Source of the DNA: Strobilurus pachycystidiatus
Lineage: Eukaryota > Basidiomycota > Agaricomycetes > Agaricales > Physalacriaceae
Direction of reading: 5' to 3'
Length of the DNA stretch: 64,000 bases
NCBI GenBank assembly: GCA_019915135.1
Contig: JAHLMK010000018.1
Span: 1 to 64,000 of the forward strand
The translations under genes and the position numbers were made by a program. Shown here in pieces: positions 25,801 through 36,744 of this stretch. Every line of letters begins with the position of its first letter. Position 1 is the stretch's first letter. The notes under the pieces were generated by a model, which saw only the letters and a list, made by a program, of their open reading frames with translations, was not told where the DNA came from and ran no database searches.

Positions 25801-26390
25801 CGAGCGCTCGACGGTGATACGGACTGTAGATCTACCAAGTTAAGTATGGTATGGACTGCACTTTGCCGACGGGTATACGGCGTACGCCCATGACTTCAGC
25901 TTCATGAGATGGGCTCATGGAGACAGCACTGAGAATTTCGGCTGGGTGCGTAAATTGGCTTATTTATTTTCTCATTTTGCCTGAAACCTTGTCGGAACAT
26001 CTAGATATCTCACAGCCCAACGTTTCTGCCATGGCTCATTGTAAGATGTTGATGAGTTCTCCAATCGCAGCGTTGTCTTCGTCCATTTGCTGCGGATACG
26101 GGTAAAATGTACGCACACCCAGGGCGGAGGAGAGATGAGACGTCTTCGGACAGCTACGCTCTTGAATGTCCCTTGATATGTCACAACCATCATCTAGTAG
26201 TATACCTCCACCGCCCGACTCATTCCCGATACCGGAGCTCCCAGAAGATGTCGCGAACGCGAACACAACCTCAAACGGACAGGCAAGATTAACTCGCCAT
26301 CATTCAAGTAACGTCGATCTTCTGATCCGTTAAAAAGGCTCCCGAACAAAGTCCTGCAGAGGTGTTTGGAACGCCAAACAATGACCCAGT
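22808..26390. other. Gene-poor region, no confident gene
   Basis: Several frames of 100-200 codons exist on both strands, but they overlap one another, lack ATG starts in many cases and are rich in Arg, Ser and Pro, as expected of random GC-rich sequence. The only structure seen is a block at about 25565-25650 resembling 22675-22750: both carry GTGGTCGTCGT and GGATTTGCCGGCGGC. It may mark a fourth, more decayed relative of the gene family at 21.2-22.6 kb. Confidence 0.5.
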
Positions 26391-26393
26391 TAT

Positions 26394-28705
26394 ATGGCAA
26401 ACAGTGAGGCTCTGAATTTATGTAGATCACGTATTGCTGACCACCCGCGTGTCAGTTGGGAGAGTTCTGGGCCGGGATTGGCTCCCTGCCCGCCGGAGAA
26501 CCTTCCAGTGTTCCATGGAGCAATCCAACTCAGAGTCCTGGCAAAGCCGGTCAGCAGGACTATGCATATTTCAAAGAAAAGTGTAACGATACGGTACGTG
26601 AACGACCCGGATTTTTTGATATCCTTTGGATATCCCGAATTGACCTTGACTGGTCCAAAGCTCGACAACAGAAACAGCCGCCGCTTCTCTCTTCCGAACG
26701 CTGGCGGCGATCATTGGAAGGAGTGTCACGATATTGTCAACGGATATGACACGGCAGCGTGTCAGAGGTGGAACGACGATATAAACACTTTGCTCGTCTT
26801 CGTAAGCACTCTCTTGGTTTCAGGAAACGTTGGTCTCATGATCCTGGTCAGACTGGTGTATTCTCGGGCGCAGTGACGGCGTTTGCAATCGAGTCGTACC
26901 AGTGGTTACAGCCAGATCATTCGGACGATGCAGTCCGTATACTTTCTCACATATCACTCCAGCTCGCAAGCACCAACGAAACAGCCTATTCGTCTCCACC
27001 CTTTTCCACGTCTCCCGCCGATAGACGAGTGAACATCTTCTGGTTCCTCAGTCTCATAGTCACGCTTATGACGGCGCTTCTTGGGATCCTCTGTAAACAG
27101 TGGATCCGAGAGTACCAGCAGGATGCTGCCCTGCCCTTCCGAGAGTCTGTAGCTATGCGTCAAATGCGATTTGACGGGCTCACATTCTGGCGAGTGGAGG
27201 AGATGATATCATTTCTGCCACTTCTGCTTCAACTCGGACTGCTTCTGTTTGTTCTCGGGGTACTCGATCTTCTCTGGCAGCGCGACCGCGTTACAGCAGC
27301 CTGTATCAGCGTTGCCGCTCTTGTTGGCTTTGGCGTTGTCTTTGTGACGACGATACTTCCTGTTGTTGTCCTCCTCCGCAACTCCCACTTTGAGGTAGTC
27401 GACAGCTCACAGGGTTCTGATTCTGAGCAGAAACACATACCATCGACCAAGCACATACCTCCCTGTCCCTATAAATCCCCACAAGCTTGGATATTTCTTC
27501 GGCTCGTGAGCACCTTTCACCGAAGGCTTGGACCTCTCCACTCTTGGTTGGGAGCCGACCGGGATATCTTGACAGAGAACCTGATTCGGTACTCGTACAG
27601 TGCAGCATTATGGGTGAACGAGCACTACGCACACACGGAGAGAACTCTTTGCCATGTGGCACGCTGCCTGATGGACCTACCGCCGCGCCAGCATCCGTCC
27701 GTCAACGGCCGTCATCTTACGAACAATGAGCGCGCGATCAAGTTCTTAGCATCCACCGAGCTGGCACATGAGGTGGCGGAGGATCAACTACTTGACAGAA
27801 TCATTCTGCCGCACCTAATTCGGCGTCCAAAGCAAGTAGAGACGTTTTCGCACGACCTCCAAGTCTATCTCGGGGAGCTTTATACCTGCACGGCAAGACA
27901 CTCTCCCATCTTCTTAGCAAGCTCCTCCCCTTTCTGCCGTCATCTGTTAGCCCTGGTAGGGCATGGGAACGAAGGCATGTCGAGCTTCAAGGTGAGTTTT
28001 CCCCAGTATAATCCCGAATTTGCAGTATTGCTAACTGTCCTTTCAGGCAGCCATGTACGGTCCACAATTATTGACGCGCTCGGAAGCTACACGTCTGACT
28101 TGCACATGCACGTCAGACGATCATCCGTAACTCCGTACGACGTTGCTGCGCATGGTTCAATCTTCAAAGCGCTCGTTCTCTGCTATCATGCCACCGAGGT
28201 TGGCGGGAATGTTAGTGCACTAGAAGAATTTCACTCGGCATTCCACAATCAGCTCCCCGACTTTGTATGGACTGTACCGGAGCCTACCGTCGACGAGCTT
28301 GCTTCTTTGATAGGGGGAACTATGATGACGCCCGCGTTCGTCAGACGCTACCTTCGGGAAGGAATGATGGACGCCATTGGGATCAAATATCCCCAGTATA
28401 TATACACTCCGACCTACTCGCTCTTCAAACCTAACGCATTCGAACTCTTCGGGTCAATTAACCAGACACAGCCAGATCTGTCTGATATACAGTTTGATCC
28501 CACGCTCATTCGAGGCGCCTTTGTGCCTTGGATGGTAAAGACGAGGGATCACGGATGGTCTTGGTATTCGTCGTCGAATTTCCAAGGTGCTCTGCATAAG
28601 CTTCGAGGTACGCCTGACGAGCGTGATCCCTGGTGGGAGGAGTTAATAAGCTGCATGGACCGACACCTAGAGCAGATGCCACTCCACGTGCCGGCTTTCA
28701 TGTAG
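26394..28705 (+). CDS. DUF6535-domain membrane protein
   Basis: Two exons: 26394-26801 and 26852-28705, joined by a 50 bp GTAAGC..CAG intron in phase 0, giving about 753 residues. The join restores the DUF6535 signature: a Trp-Asn-Asp-Asp-Ile segment and LLVF, then TGVFSGAVTAFAIESY and a WLQPD motif. After a hydrophilic loop come FWFLSLIVTLMTALLGILCK, KQWIREYQQD and two more strongly hydrophobic segments, so about four membrane spans lie in residues 125-350. The remainder is a soluble region of about 400 residues. DUF6535 proteins are abundant in Agaricomycetes and have no established role. The N-terminal 100 residues are uncertain: another GTACGTG..AAAG intron (26594-26660) would join an alternative upstream frame. 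A GTGAGT..CAG stretch at 27991-28046 looks like an intron, but removing it breaks the frame, so it is kept as coding. The gene converges on the next one. Confidence 0.88.
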
Positions 28706-28935
28706 ATCATTTTTGATCTCAAGAGCAAATTGGTTCCCTTTCAAGTTTCTCACCGGTACATTGCTAATGGACGTCCCAAAAGTATCTTCTTATGGCAGTT
28801 TCAACAGTATAAGAGCGGCTCTTGATTTGTATACATCCAATGTATGAAGAGTATCACTTTGAAATGAACAGCACAAGATCTTCGAGAGAAAACTACGAGA
28901 CAGTCACGAGACATGAGAGCCCGATACCCGACGAA

Positions 28936-29919
28936 TTACAGTCCGTACTTCGATTTGAACACATCCCCAAGCGACAAAAGCTCTCTCGCGTCTTTCTTCA
29001 TCTTCGAGAGCTCTTTTCTCAAAGCGACAATCTCGCGATCCTTTTCCGCCAACCTCTGGGCGTTCTGCCCCTCCAGCTCGGCCTTTGCTCTGTGGAGCGA
29101 ATGCTCGAGATCCTTGAGCATCCCTACAAGTGTTTCCTTGCTGAAATGTGCCAACGAAGAGTCAGGTATCGCGCTGATACTCGTGGATTCGGAGGCGTCG
29201 GTGGCAGGTGAAGGAAAAGTGCGGATGCGCTTGGTTGGGGGTGATTCAAGTTCAACCTCGCGCCCAGAGCGACGGCGAGTTGGCGTGATGGGATTTGTGT
29301 GAGCTGAGGAAGGCGGATGGAGAGCCAAAGCACAAGTGCTGTTGTCGAAGCGACACTCCCGGCACTTCTTCCTCCCCAACCGGGCGCGGCGCTCATATTG
29401 GCAGGGAATGCTCTTCTTGATGCAGTTTGGGCACTGACAAGAAGTTCATGAAAGGGAAAATGAAGAGACCACGTCACACATACGGCATTTTCGAACGGAA
29501 CGGGTACAATATCCCAGTCTGCGATGTAGTTTCCACTGACTTTGCCGCTCGCACCAAGCTCCCGTTTTGGGTCAACCTTGACGACGTTCTGAAAGACCAA
29601 GATGGAGCGCAGCTCTTCCGTAATGACATCCTGCTCCTCTGGACGGAGCTTGATGGCGTCTGCGTATAGCTCGGCGGTGCATGCGGGCGACAATGGTTTC
29701 GGGATTTCCGTGTACTGGGGGAGCAAGATTAAGCGACCTGTAGCCTTATGAATACAGACACACCTTGGCGATCAGCTCGCGCGCGTTAGACGGTATGACA
29801 ACTGATTCTTCCTTGTCTCCGTGCTCTGATGCAGAAGGCTCCGGAGAGCTGAGTATCTCGAGGACCTCGTAATGCGGCGGTGTAGGAAGGATGGGCTTGA
29901 CATCTCGCGTCTCCGACAT
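28936..29919 (-). CDS. Cys-rich (two CX2C pairs) protein with C-terminal coiled coil
   Basis: Three exons: 29764-29919, 29484-29714 and 28936-29433, with introns of 49 and 50 bp, give 294 residues from the ATG at 29919. All joins keep frame. Exon 3 opens with CPNCIKKSIPC, then a basic stretch and KKCRECRFDNSTC, a six-cysteine pattern that could bind zinc and recalls, but does not match, the fungal Zn2Cys6 binuclear cluster. A Ser/Pro/Thr- and Arg-rich linker follows with a possible nuclear signal (PPTKRIR). The last 75 residues are rich in Glu, Lys and Leu in heptad register, which predicts a coiled coil. A nuclear regulator is a reasonable inference only. The N-terminal half has no recognised domain. 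Confidence 0.75.
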
Positions 29920-32900
29920 TGCACCAACGTCGAACGGTGTGATAACTTGAAATGATGGTAATGGAAGAGAAGGAGACGGACTAACGACAGAAATCCAACC
30001 CTTATTCGGATGCAATGGAAACGAACGTAAATATTACTAAAATACACTTCCCCCCCCTCTACCATCAATAACGCCAAGAATGGCATGGTCGACGACTCTC
30101 TTTGTCGGCCGTAGGCGTGTGTCCTATATTCTCCGTTCTTCCTCACCGCCTCTGAGTCATCGCATAGACGTTGGCTTGGAGTCGATATTGAATATACAAG
30201 TCCGCACAAGGTCAAAGGCTAGTCTTTCTACACTGTCTTCATTGCTATGACAGGCCTAATCTGCAACATGTAGTAGATGCGCTTTCATTCCCTGATCAAG
30301 ATAGATTCAGTTGCAACTCTCTGACTCGTCTGTTGGGCTGTACCGACATAGCCGAGTTCGCGTATCGTATCACTTATGGCGCCAAGGGGACTGTACTGGG
30401 CATTGCATATCAATCAGGACTAGCGCGCTGTAATGCGCAAGCTCGATGCGGCAATTTGTAGCGGAATCTGTGTATATCATGACCATGACGGTGAGGCGCA
30501 CTCAGTGCAGCCTCAATGGCTCCTCCGACGTACTAGGAGCTCATTCTCTGTTTGGCAGAATTTCTGTCACGAAACACACAGGCTCGCCGGCGTCGCCGCT
30601 CTCCGGCTAGATTTCGTTTTCCCAGTGCTTGTCTTTTCAGGCGAAGCAAAGAACTTTCAGGGCCTGTATACGGTCTTCACTCCAACGGCCGTCCTTGAAC
30701 AAGTCATCAGCACTAGTAGTTCGTAAAGTGCGCCTGGGTTGACATCCCGCCTCTGTTCCGTATCAAAATTGTCCCTGCCTCCCGCCTCTTGCCCTCGTGC
30801 CTTTCGATCCGATAATCAACAAATGCCATCGATCACCGGCACATTCCGCCATGATATAAAAGGCCAAAGCACTCCTTTCGTTCCTCCCACCTACCATTTT
30901 CTCTCCATTCCCGTCATCCTTACTGTCGGTGTATCCATTCCTCGCTCAAGCTCGCGAACCCTGTCGTGGAAATCTTTGTGTGGAACCGATATAGCGTCAA
31001 ACGTGTATCGATGGATGGGCACTGTCCGGCTGGACGCCATAGTTCCGATCGTGGATACACGGTGGCGCACCCTTGTCGAAGACTTGGCTGGGAGATCGCA
31101 TCGCTACATGTTTGTCTTGATCGCGGCGTGTCCTTCCTTCTTCACATCTCACCGCAGCTATCTGACGTTTTGTGTGGTTGAGTTCGCGTGTTGGGCATTG
31201 GGATTGCGGCTATGGCATGTCACGACGTCAGTCTCTGCAACTCGTTGTGTTTTACAGGTGACTGACTGGTGTGCGTTCTCAAAGTTACAGCGAGATTGAA
31301 GATCACCTTTTCCATTAGCATCACTCGGTTCCCTTTGCCTTTACCTTGTGCCGAACGACCTCGACACCATCATCGGCCGAGGTATCACCTGGGTCTCTGA
31401 CTCGACAGATCACTGTTGTCCGCTTCTTCCCTCTCGCTTCTTCCTTGATATTCAGGGACTTCATTTTGGGGGTTTGGTTATCACCACGCGGTCTTTCCAA
31501 CCGCGAACGTTACTGTTCACCATTCGCATCTGTCCGCGCAATCTGTCCGCCTCGCGTCCGACCCTTGCGACTCCCGACCACGTTCCTCTCCTTCCCTGCG
31601 CAGCATTCCGCGAAACATTTCTGTTGGGGATGTTATCTGCACTCTCCGCATGCACGGCGTTGCTCTAATCTCCGCCTTTTCTGGCCTACGTCCAGGTCTT
31701 ACCCGACAAAGTGGCCTGATTCTGATGTCCGACAACATACCCTGCCGTCATCCGTCACTGTCTTTTTTGATATCCGACACCAGCTGGCCGTGCATACCCG
31801 AATCGACACCACTGGATTCTAGTCCTTTAACGGATTCTACTGCTCTCAGTGCAACTGTGGTGACTGGCGTTCATATCCGATTTAGTCTCGTTTCACTTCG
31901 GACCGAATACATGCGCTCGACTAGCGGTCCGTTCTTCCGCAACTATTGCTTCAAACGTCAGGTATTCATCTCCGCTCAAGAGACTCCTGAAAGATTTACG
32001 TCTCAGAGGAGCGCCTCGCGTCTGCTAATTCCTGGGCAAGGTTTTTGAGCACATGCGAGCAATTTCGGTCTACACTCTAATCCCACCTCGCGCGTGCACA
32101 TTCAGTAGAGGCTCGTTAATTACCTACCTATAGGAACTCAATAGAAGGAAAGTTCGCTGGCTCCAATGCGCGTACGTACTTCCGGTGTATATCCGTACGC
32201 CATAAACTCGATGAATCACTTTGTGAGTGTCTATGACCAGATGGATCCAGATATGATACGTTGCCGCGACGGAGACCGAGAATCGAGATGATTATCGAAC
32301 GGTGAAGAGCCGTCGACACGGGGAAGGTGATAATTCATATACGACACTGCTGTAGAGATTCGAGATGTGGACACTTACAGCTGTAGAGGCATGTGCTGAT
32401 CAATGAACAATGGCGCGGGGCTGGAAATTGTCAAAGATGACTGATGGATGGATGATGGATGTGTATTTCGGTCCCTGCTGCAAGTTGCTTGGCCGAGGAT
32501 GTGTTGTCGAGGACGACTATGATTGCTTTACCCTCACGCAAAGGAGATGATACTGCAGAGACATCTAAGTTTGTCCCCCACGTCATTCAGGTAGTTCGGA
32601 AAATACAACGATAGGTTGAAAGGGACGCGTCAATCAAAGCTCGGAGCCTTTAGCCGATGGGGGTGTGGGGAAGAAGACCAGTGCTGTACGTCTGAGATTG
32701 TCTCCATTCATCGCAGAGAACGGTGACTGACTACGCAGTTTTTGCGGTGACAGAGACTCTGATATGAAGTACAGATTGCGAGTCATATCCGAGGGATGAG
32801 GATAATGTATGTAAAAACGAACGCCACATACTTAGGGTGGATGTCCTGAGGTAAAGTTTGTGATCACTGATAGCGAAGTGAAGAGTGAGATGCTTTACAT

Positions 32901-33470
32901 CGAGGCGATGAGCAGGGGTAATATTGCAAATGGATCATCCGATGAACAACACAGATAGATGATGCAGATTGACGAGAGATGTACATGGTTGGGCGCTACC
33001 GGGCTAGTCATGACTGCGCCTCCGCACTGTAGGTGAGTAACCCCATCCCCGTGGCCGCTGACATGGATCAAAGCCGCTGGCCAGTTGCACTGCTTTTGGT
33101 AATTCGTCAACCAGCCTCCATTGCGAATGACCCACAGTCAGAACTGGCAGGCCTACGGCGCTATGCTACGCATAATGGACGAGCGCCTGACGTGGGAGAT
33201 CAAGGATCGGGACCGGGATCTTTCCCAGTTTGTCGATGCATGGACGGACCCTTACCCTGCACGGCAATACACGAGGCAAATGCCAGGGGTTATAAGACCG
33301 ACGCGTCCCTCCCTCTTGCTCTCGTCCCTCCCATTTCTCTCTTTCTCCCAGTCTCCCTCCTCCTTCTCAACCCCTTCCCATATTATAGACAGTCACCTGT
33401 CATCGGTCCACCCACGTCGTCATCGTCTTCGAATACAACAAGTGCTGTTAAACACTGCTGTTAAACAACC
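29920..33470. other. 3.5 kb intergenic region, no confident gene
   Basis: A TATA-like GATATAAAAGG at about 30854 followed by a pyrimidine-rich tract (30875-30930) resembles a basidiomycete promoter and leader on the plus strand. The frames after it (to about 32050) are patchy and none can be joined into a convincing protein. A non-coding transcript or decayed gene is possible. The last 150 bp (33300-33420) are CT-rich, as expected for the leader of the ATPase gene. Confidence 0.45.
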
Positions 33471-36400
33471 ATGGACACCGTCAAGAGCCTCTTCTCGCCG
33501 CTGGGCATGAACACTGGTGCTATCCAGGACACCCTTGTACGTCTTTCCTCCTTCCCTTGCCCTCTGGCAGCTGTGTATAACACGGAAGATGCGTGGCTGT
33601 ACGAGATGCTGTAGAAACGCTGTAGAGAGGCGGCACGGACGTTTGCGCTGTCTATGCTGTGGTGTCGGCCTACTCCCTTCACATCGCTGACTATCACCCT
33701 CACTTGACAGAAGCTTGTCGTCATCGGAGGAACAGTTGAAACCGCTCGGCGAGCCTCGGTTTCTGCTTGGAATGGCTTCGTTGATTGTGTGTACATCTGT
33801 CTTCTCCCCCGTCACTAGCTAATGTCAGCCTAGCGTTCTTCCTTACTGCCCACTTCAGCCAAGAAGATTATCCCTATGACTGGCTCATGCACTGGCTCTC
33901 AAAGGTCTGCATCAATCTTACCACACATTCGGCCTGTTCACTGACATGATTACAGCAACCTGCCTGGGGTCGCTCGCGTGAATTCGAGATCACCACGCGC
34001 TCAGGCGGCCGCATGGGCCTCACGACGAGCACCACCGGTGACCTCGAAGAGGAGGAAGAGGAAGAAGAGGATACTCTCGTCCACGGTCGCAAGAAGCGCA
34101 AGGTCGCCTTCATGCCCAGCGTAGGTACGTAGAGTTACCCCTCAAATCCCAGTTCACGCTCCCCTTCACCCGTCATGCTTCCCTGGGCAGTGTGTCGGCT
34201 TGCTTTTACCCGCCCTCGGTCTCCCTGCAACGTTTATCATCGCCTTTTTTTTGCTGACTCGGCTCTGCAGACACGACCCATACCATATATTACCGCGGGC
34301 ATTGGCTTCGCATCACCCGCACCAAGCGCTATCCGGATTATGGCCACGGGTGCGCTTTGAAGATTAGGTGGGCTTTCGTCTATGATTACCCTTCACAATT
34401 GCTTTGTTTATTTTCGGTCCTTTCATTCAATTTCGCTACTCCCTCGCCTCCTTTCTACACCCTTCCACTTTCCATTACCTATCACCCGTCATTTTCACTC
34501 CCCCATATGCGTCGTAGCATCCTCTCCTCCGTCCGCTTCATTCCGATCTTACGTCCGCCGCCGTGTCCATCCCGTTCCCTTAATCTTATCTTACGTGCCC
34601 TGTCGGATTATTTGTCCTGATCTCCGCGTGTTTCGGGAGTACTTCCTTCGTCTTTATCCAGTTCCGAAATTTGTCGTATCCAGTTTGCTCATGCGCATTT
34701 CCCATAGTGTCGTCGCCCGGAACAACGACATTCTCAAGAAGCTCGTTCTCGAGGCCAAGCGCGAGTACGAGAAGGATGCTGAGCACCGCGTGCACATCTT
34801 TTTGGCCGATACGTAAGTCTGTTCCATCCCCTTTGCGCTTCATTTGTGTGTTTCAATTCTCATGACGGTGGATCAAACCTTTGAGACTGTTTTGTCCAAT
34901 GGCCTTCACCGTCCATTCTATTTCCCGCATTTCCGATGCTCATTACTTGTGACATCTGTAGGACTTACCCGTGTTGGCGATGGAACGGCGCGCGGCAAAA
35001 GCGCCCCATGAGCTCAATCGTTTTGCAACCAGGTGTCAAAGATATGCTCTTGGCGGATACCAAGGACTTTCTGCAGAGCGAAGAATGGTAAGTCCGCTTG
35101 CCTCACGAATGAATGACATTCATCAAGCATCTCCGCATAGGTACGCTGAACGCGGTATCCCGTTCCGTCGCGGATACCTTCTCCACGGTGTTCCCGGCTC
35201 TGGCAAGACCTCTCTCATTCACTCACTTGCCGGTGAGCTCGGACTTGACATCTACGTCGTTTCCTTGAGCAGCAAAGGGTAAGTAGCCATCCTTATTCAT
35301 TTGTCCATCAGGTATTTGATGCCGTAATTTCACAGCATGTCCGACAACACTCTGACGACCCTCATGGGTCATGTCCCCAACCGCTGCATTCTTTTACTAG
35401 AGGACCTTGACGCTGCATTCACCCGTGGTGTCTCGCGAGATGAAAACTCCACCGGTGCACCCACCGCCCAAACGGCCGAGGAGAAGGAAAAAGCCAAAAC
35501 CGAAGCCAACGATGGAAGTACGCTCTCCCTTAGTGGACTCTTGAACAGTCTCGACGGTGTCGCCGCCGCCGAGGGTAGGTGAGCCTGTCCCCGTAACGAC
35601 AGAGATTTCGACGCTGCTCTAATCATGTTTGTGTGCCTCGTTTAGACTGCTCTTCGCTACCACCAACCACATCGAGCGATTGGACCCAGCGTTGTCGCGT
35701 CCTGGACGTATGGACGTCTGGGTTAACTTCACGCATGCTACGAAGTGGCAGGCGGAGGGCATCTTTAAATGCTTCTTCCCTTATCGTAAGGAGGTCAGTG
35801 GATTCAAGAGATGTTTCGATTCAAATGGAAATTGACTCCTCTCGCAGGAGAAGGAAGCCAAAGACCGCGAACTCGCAGCCACCTCGTCCAATGACGCTGA
35901 CAAGGGCAAGGGCAAGGCTAAGGAAGAGTCCAAAGACGCGTCGCAGAAGAACCTCCCCGGCTCCAAGAAGAAGTTCGCTCATCAAATCCCGCTGTTGAGC
36001 GAGGAAGAGATTTGCGACTTGGCGAAGAAATTCGCTGATGCAATTCCAGAGAACGAACTAAGTGTGAGTACTCTATTACTCTATCGGCTTGCCGAAAGTG
36101 CAGTGGTGGCTTACTCTCGTGGTCGTAGGTCGCTGGTCTCCAAGGATATCTCTTGAAGAACAAGACTCGCCCTCGCGAGTGCGTCGAGGAGGTTGGCAAG
36201 TGGGTCATCGAGGAGCGCGAAATGAGGGCGAAGCTGAAGAAAGAGAAGGAGGAGAAGGAGAAGAAGGAGAAGGAGGAGAAGGAAGCAAAAGAGAAGAAAG
36301 AGAAGGAGGAGAAGGAGAAAAAGGAGAAGGAGGAGAAAGAAGCGAAGGAGACCAAGGAGGTTTGTTCATCTCACCCTATTGTCTGCGTCACCTAATGCCC

Positions 36401-36744
36401 ATCTTCCCTTCCAGAAGGCCGAACGCAAGGAAGCTCGTGCGAACGCCAAGGCCAAGAAGGCTCTGAAAGCTGCGGTCGCTGCCACCGCGTCCGCCTCTAC
36501 CTCAACTCCCGTTTCGCCTGTCGATGCCGCCACTGACTCGTCCGCATCTTCCACGCCGTCGAGCTCGTCGTCGTCCGAGAGCGAAACCACCACCGGGGTT
36601 GACGCTGACACCGAGGAGAGCGTGACCTCCGAGGAGGAGGGCGACACGAACAAGACTGAGGGTGGCAAGGAGAAGTGGGTTGCGGTCAAGTCTGCCGAGG
36701 AAAGCATCTCTGCACCTGCGGCCGCGCCCGAGGCGACGGTATAA
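33471..36744 (+). CDS. BCS1-like mitochondrial-type AAA ATPase
   Basis: Thirteen exons restore one 674-residue frame from ATG 33471 to TAA 36742-36744: 33471-33536, 33711-33790, 33829-33904, 33956-34124, 34271-34367, 34708-34812, 34962-35087, 35141-35278, 35336-35578, 35646-35793, 35848-36063, 36129-36359, 36415-36744. BCS1 is the inner-membrane AAA protein that inserts the Rieske Fe-S protein into complex III. Residues 1-200 form the BCS1 N-terminal domain with a short hydrophobic segment (LAFFLTAHF) and the family motif [19 protein letters not shown]. The ATPase core has Walker A GVPGSGKT (about 255), Walker [12 protein letters not shown] (about 305), a sensor-like LFATTNH and an Arg-finger region SRPGRMD. 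Yeast Bcs1 is about 456 residues. The extra length here is an acidic insert with a basic KKRK cluster (about 105-125), a 25-residue Thr/Glu/Lys insert after Walker B, and a 200-residue C-terminal Lys/Glu-repeat and Ser-rich tail. Basidiomycetes have many such paralogs, so complex III assembly is not certain. Confidence 0.93.
36236..36360 (+). repeat. Purine-rich Lys/Glu codon repeat inside the AAA ATPase gene
   Basis: About 125 bp of GAG/AAG/GAA codons encode imperfect repeats of the type [17 protein letters not shown]. The opposite strand is a pyrimidine tract, and this explains a long open frame on the minus strand here that is not a gene. Confidence 0.85.

Noticed and set aside
27991..28046. 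GTGAGT..CAG intron-like stretch inside the DUF6535 gene
   Set aside because: Removing it shifts the frame into an early stop, while retaining it keeps a long plausible frame.
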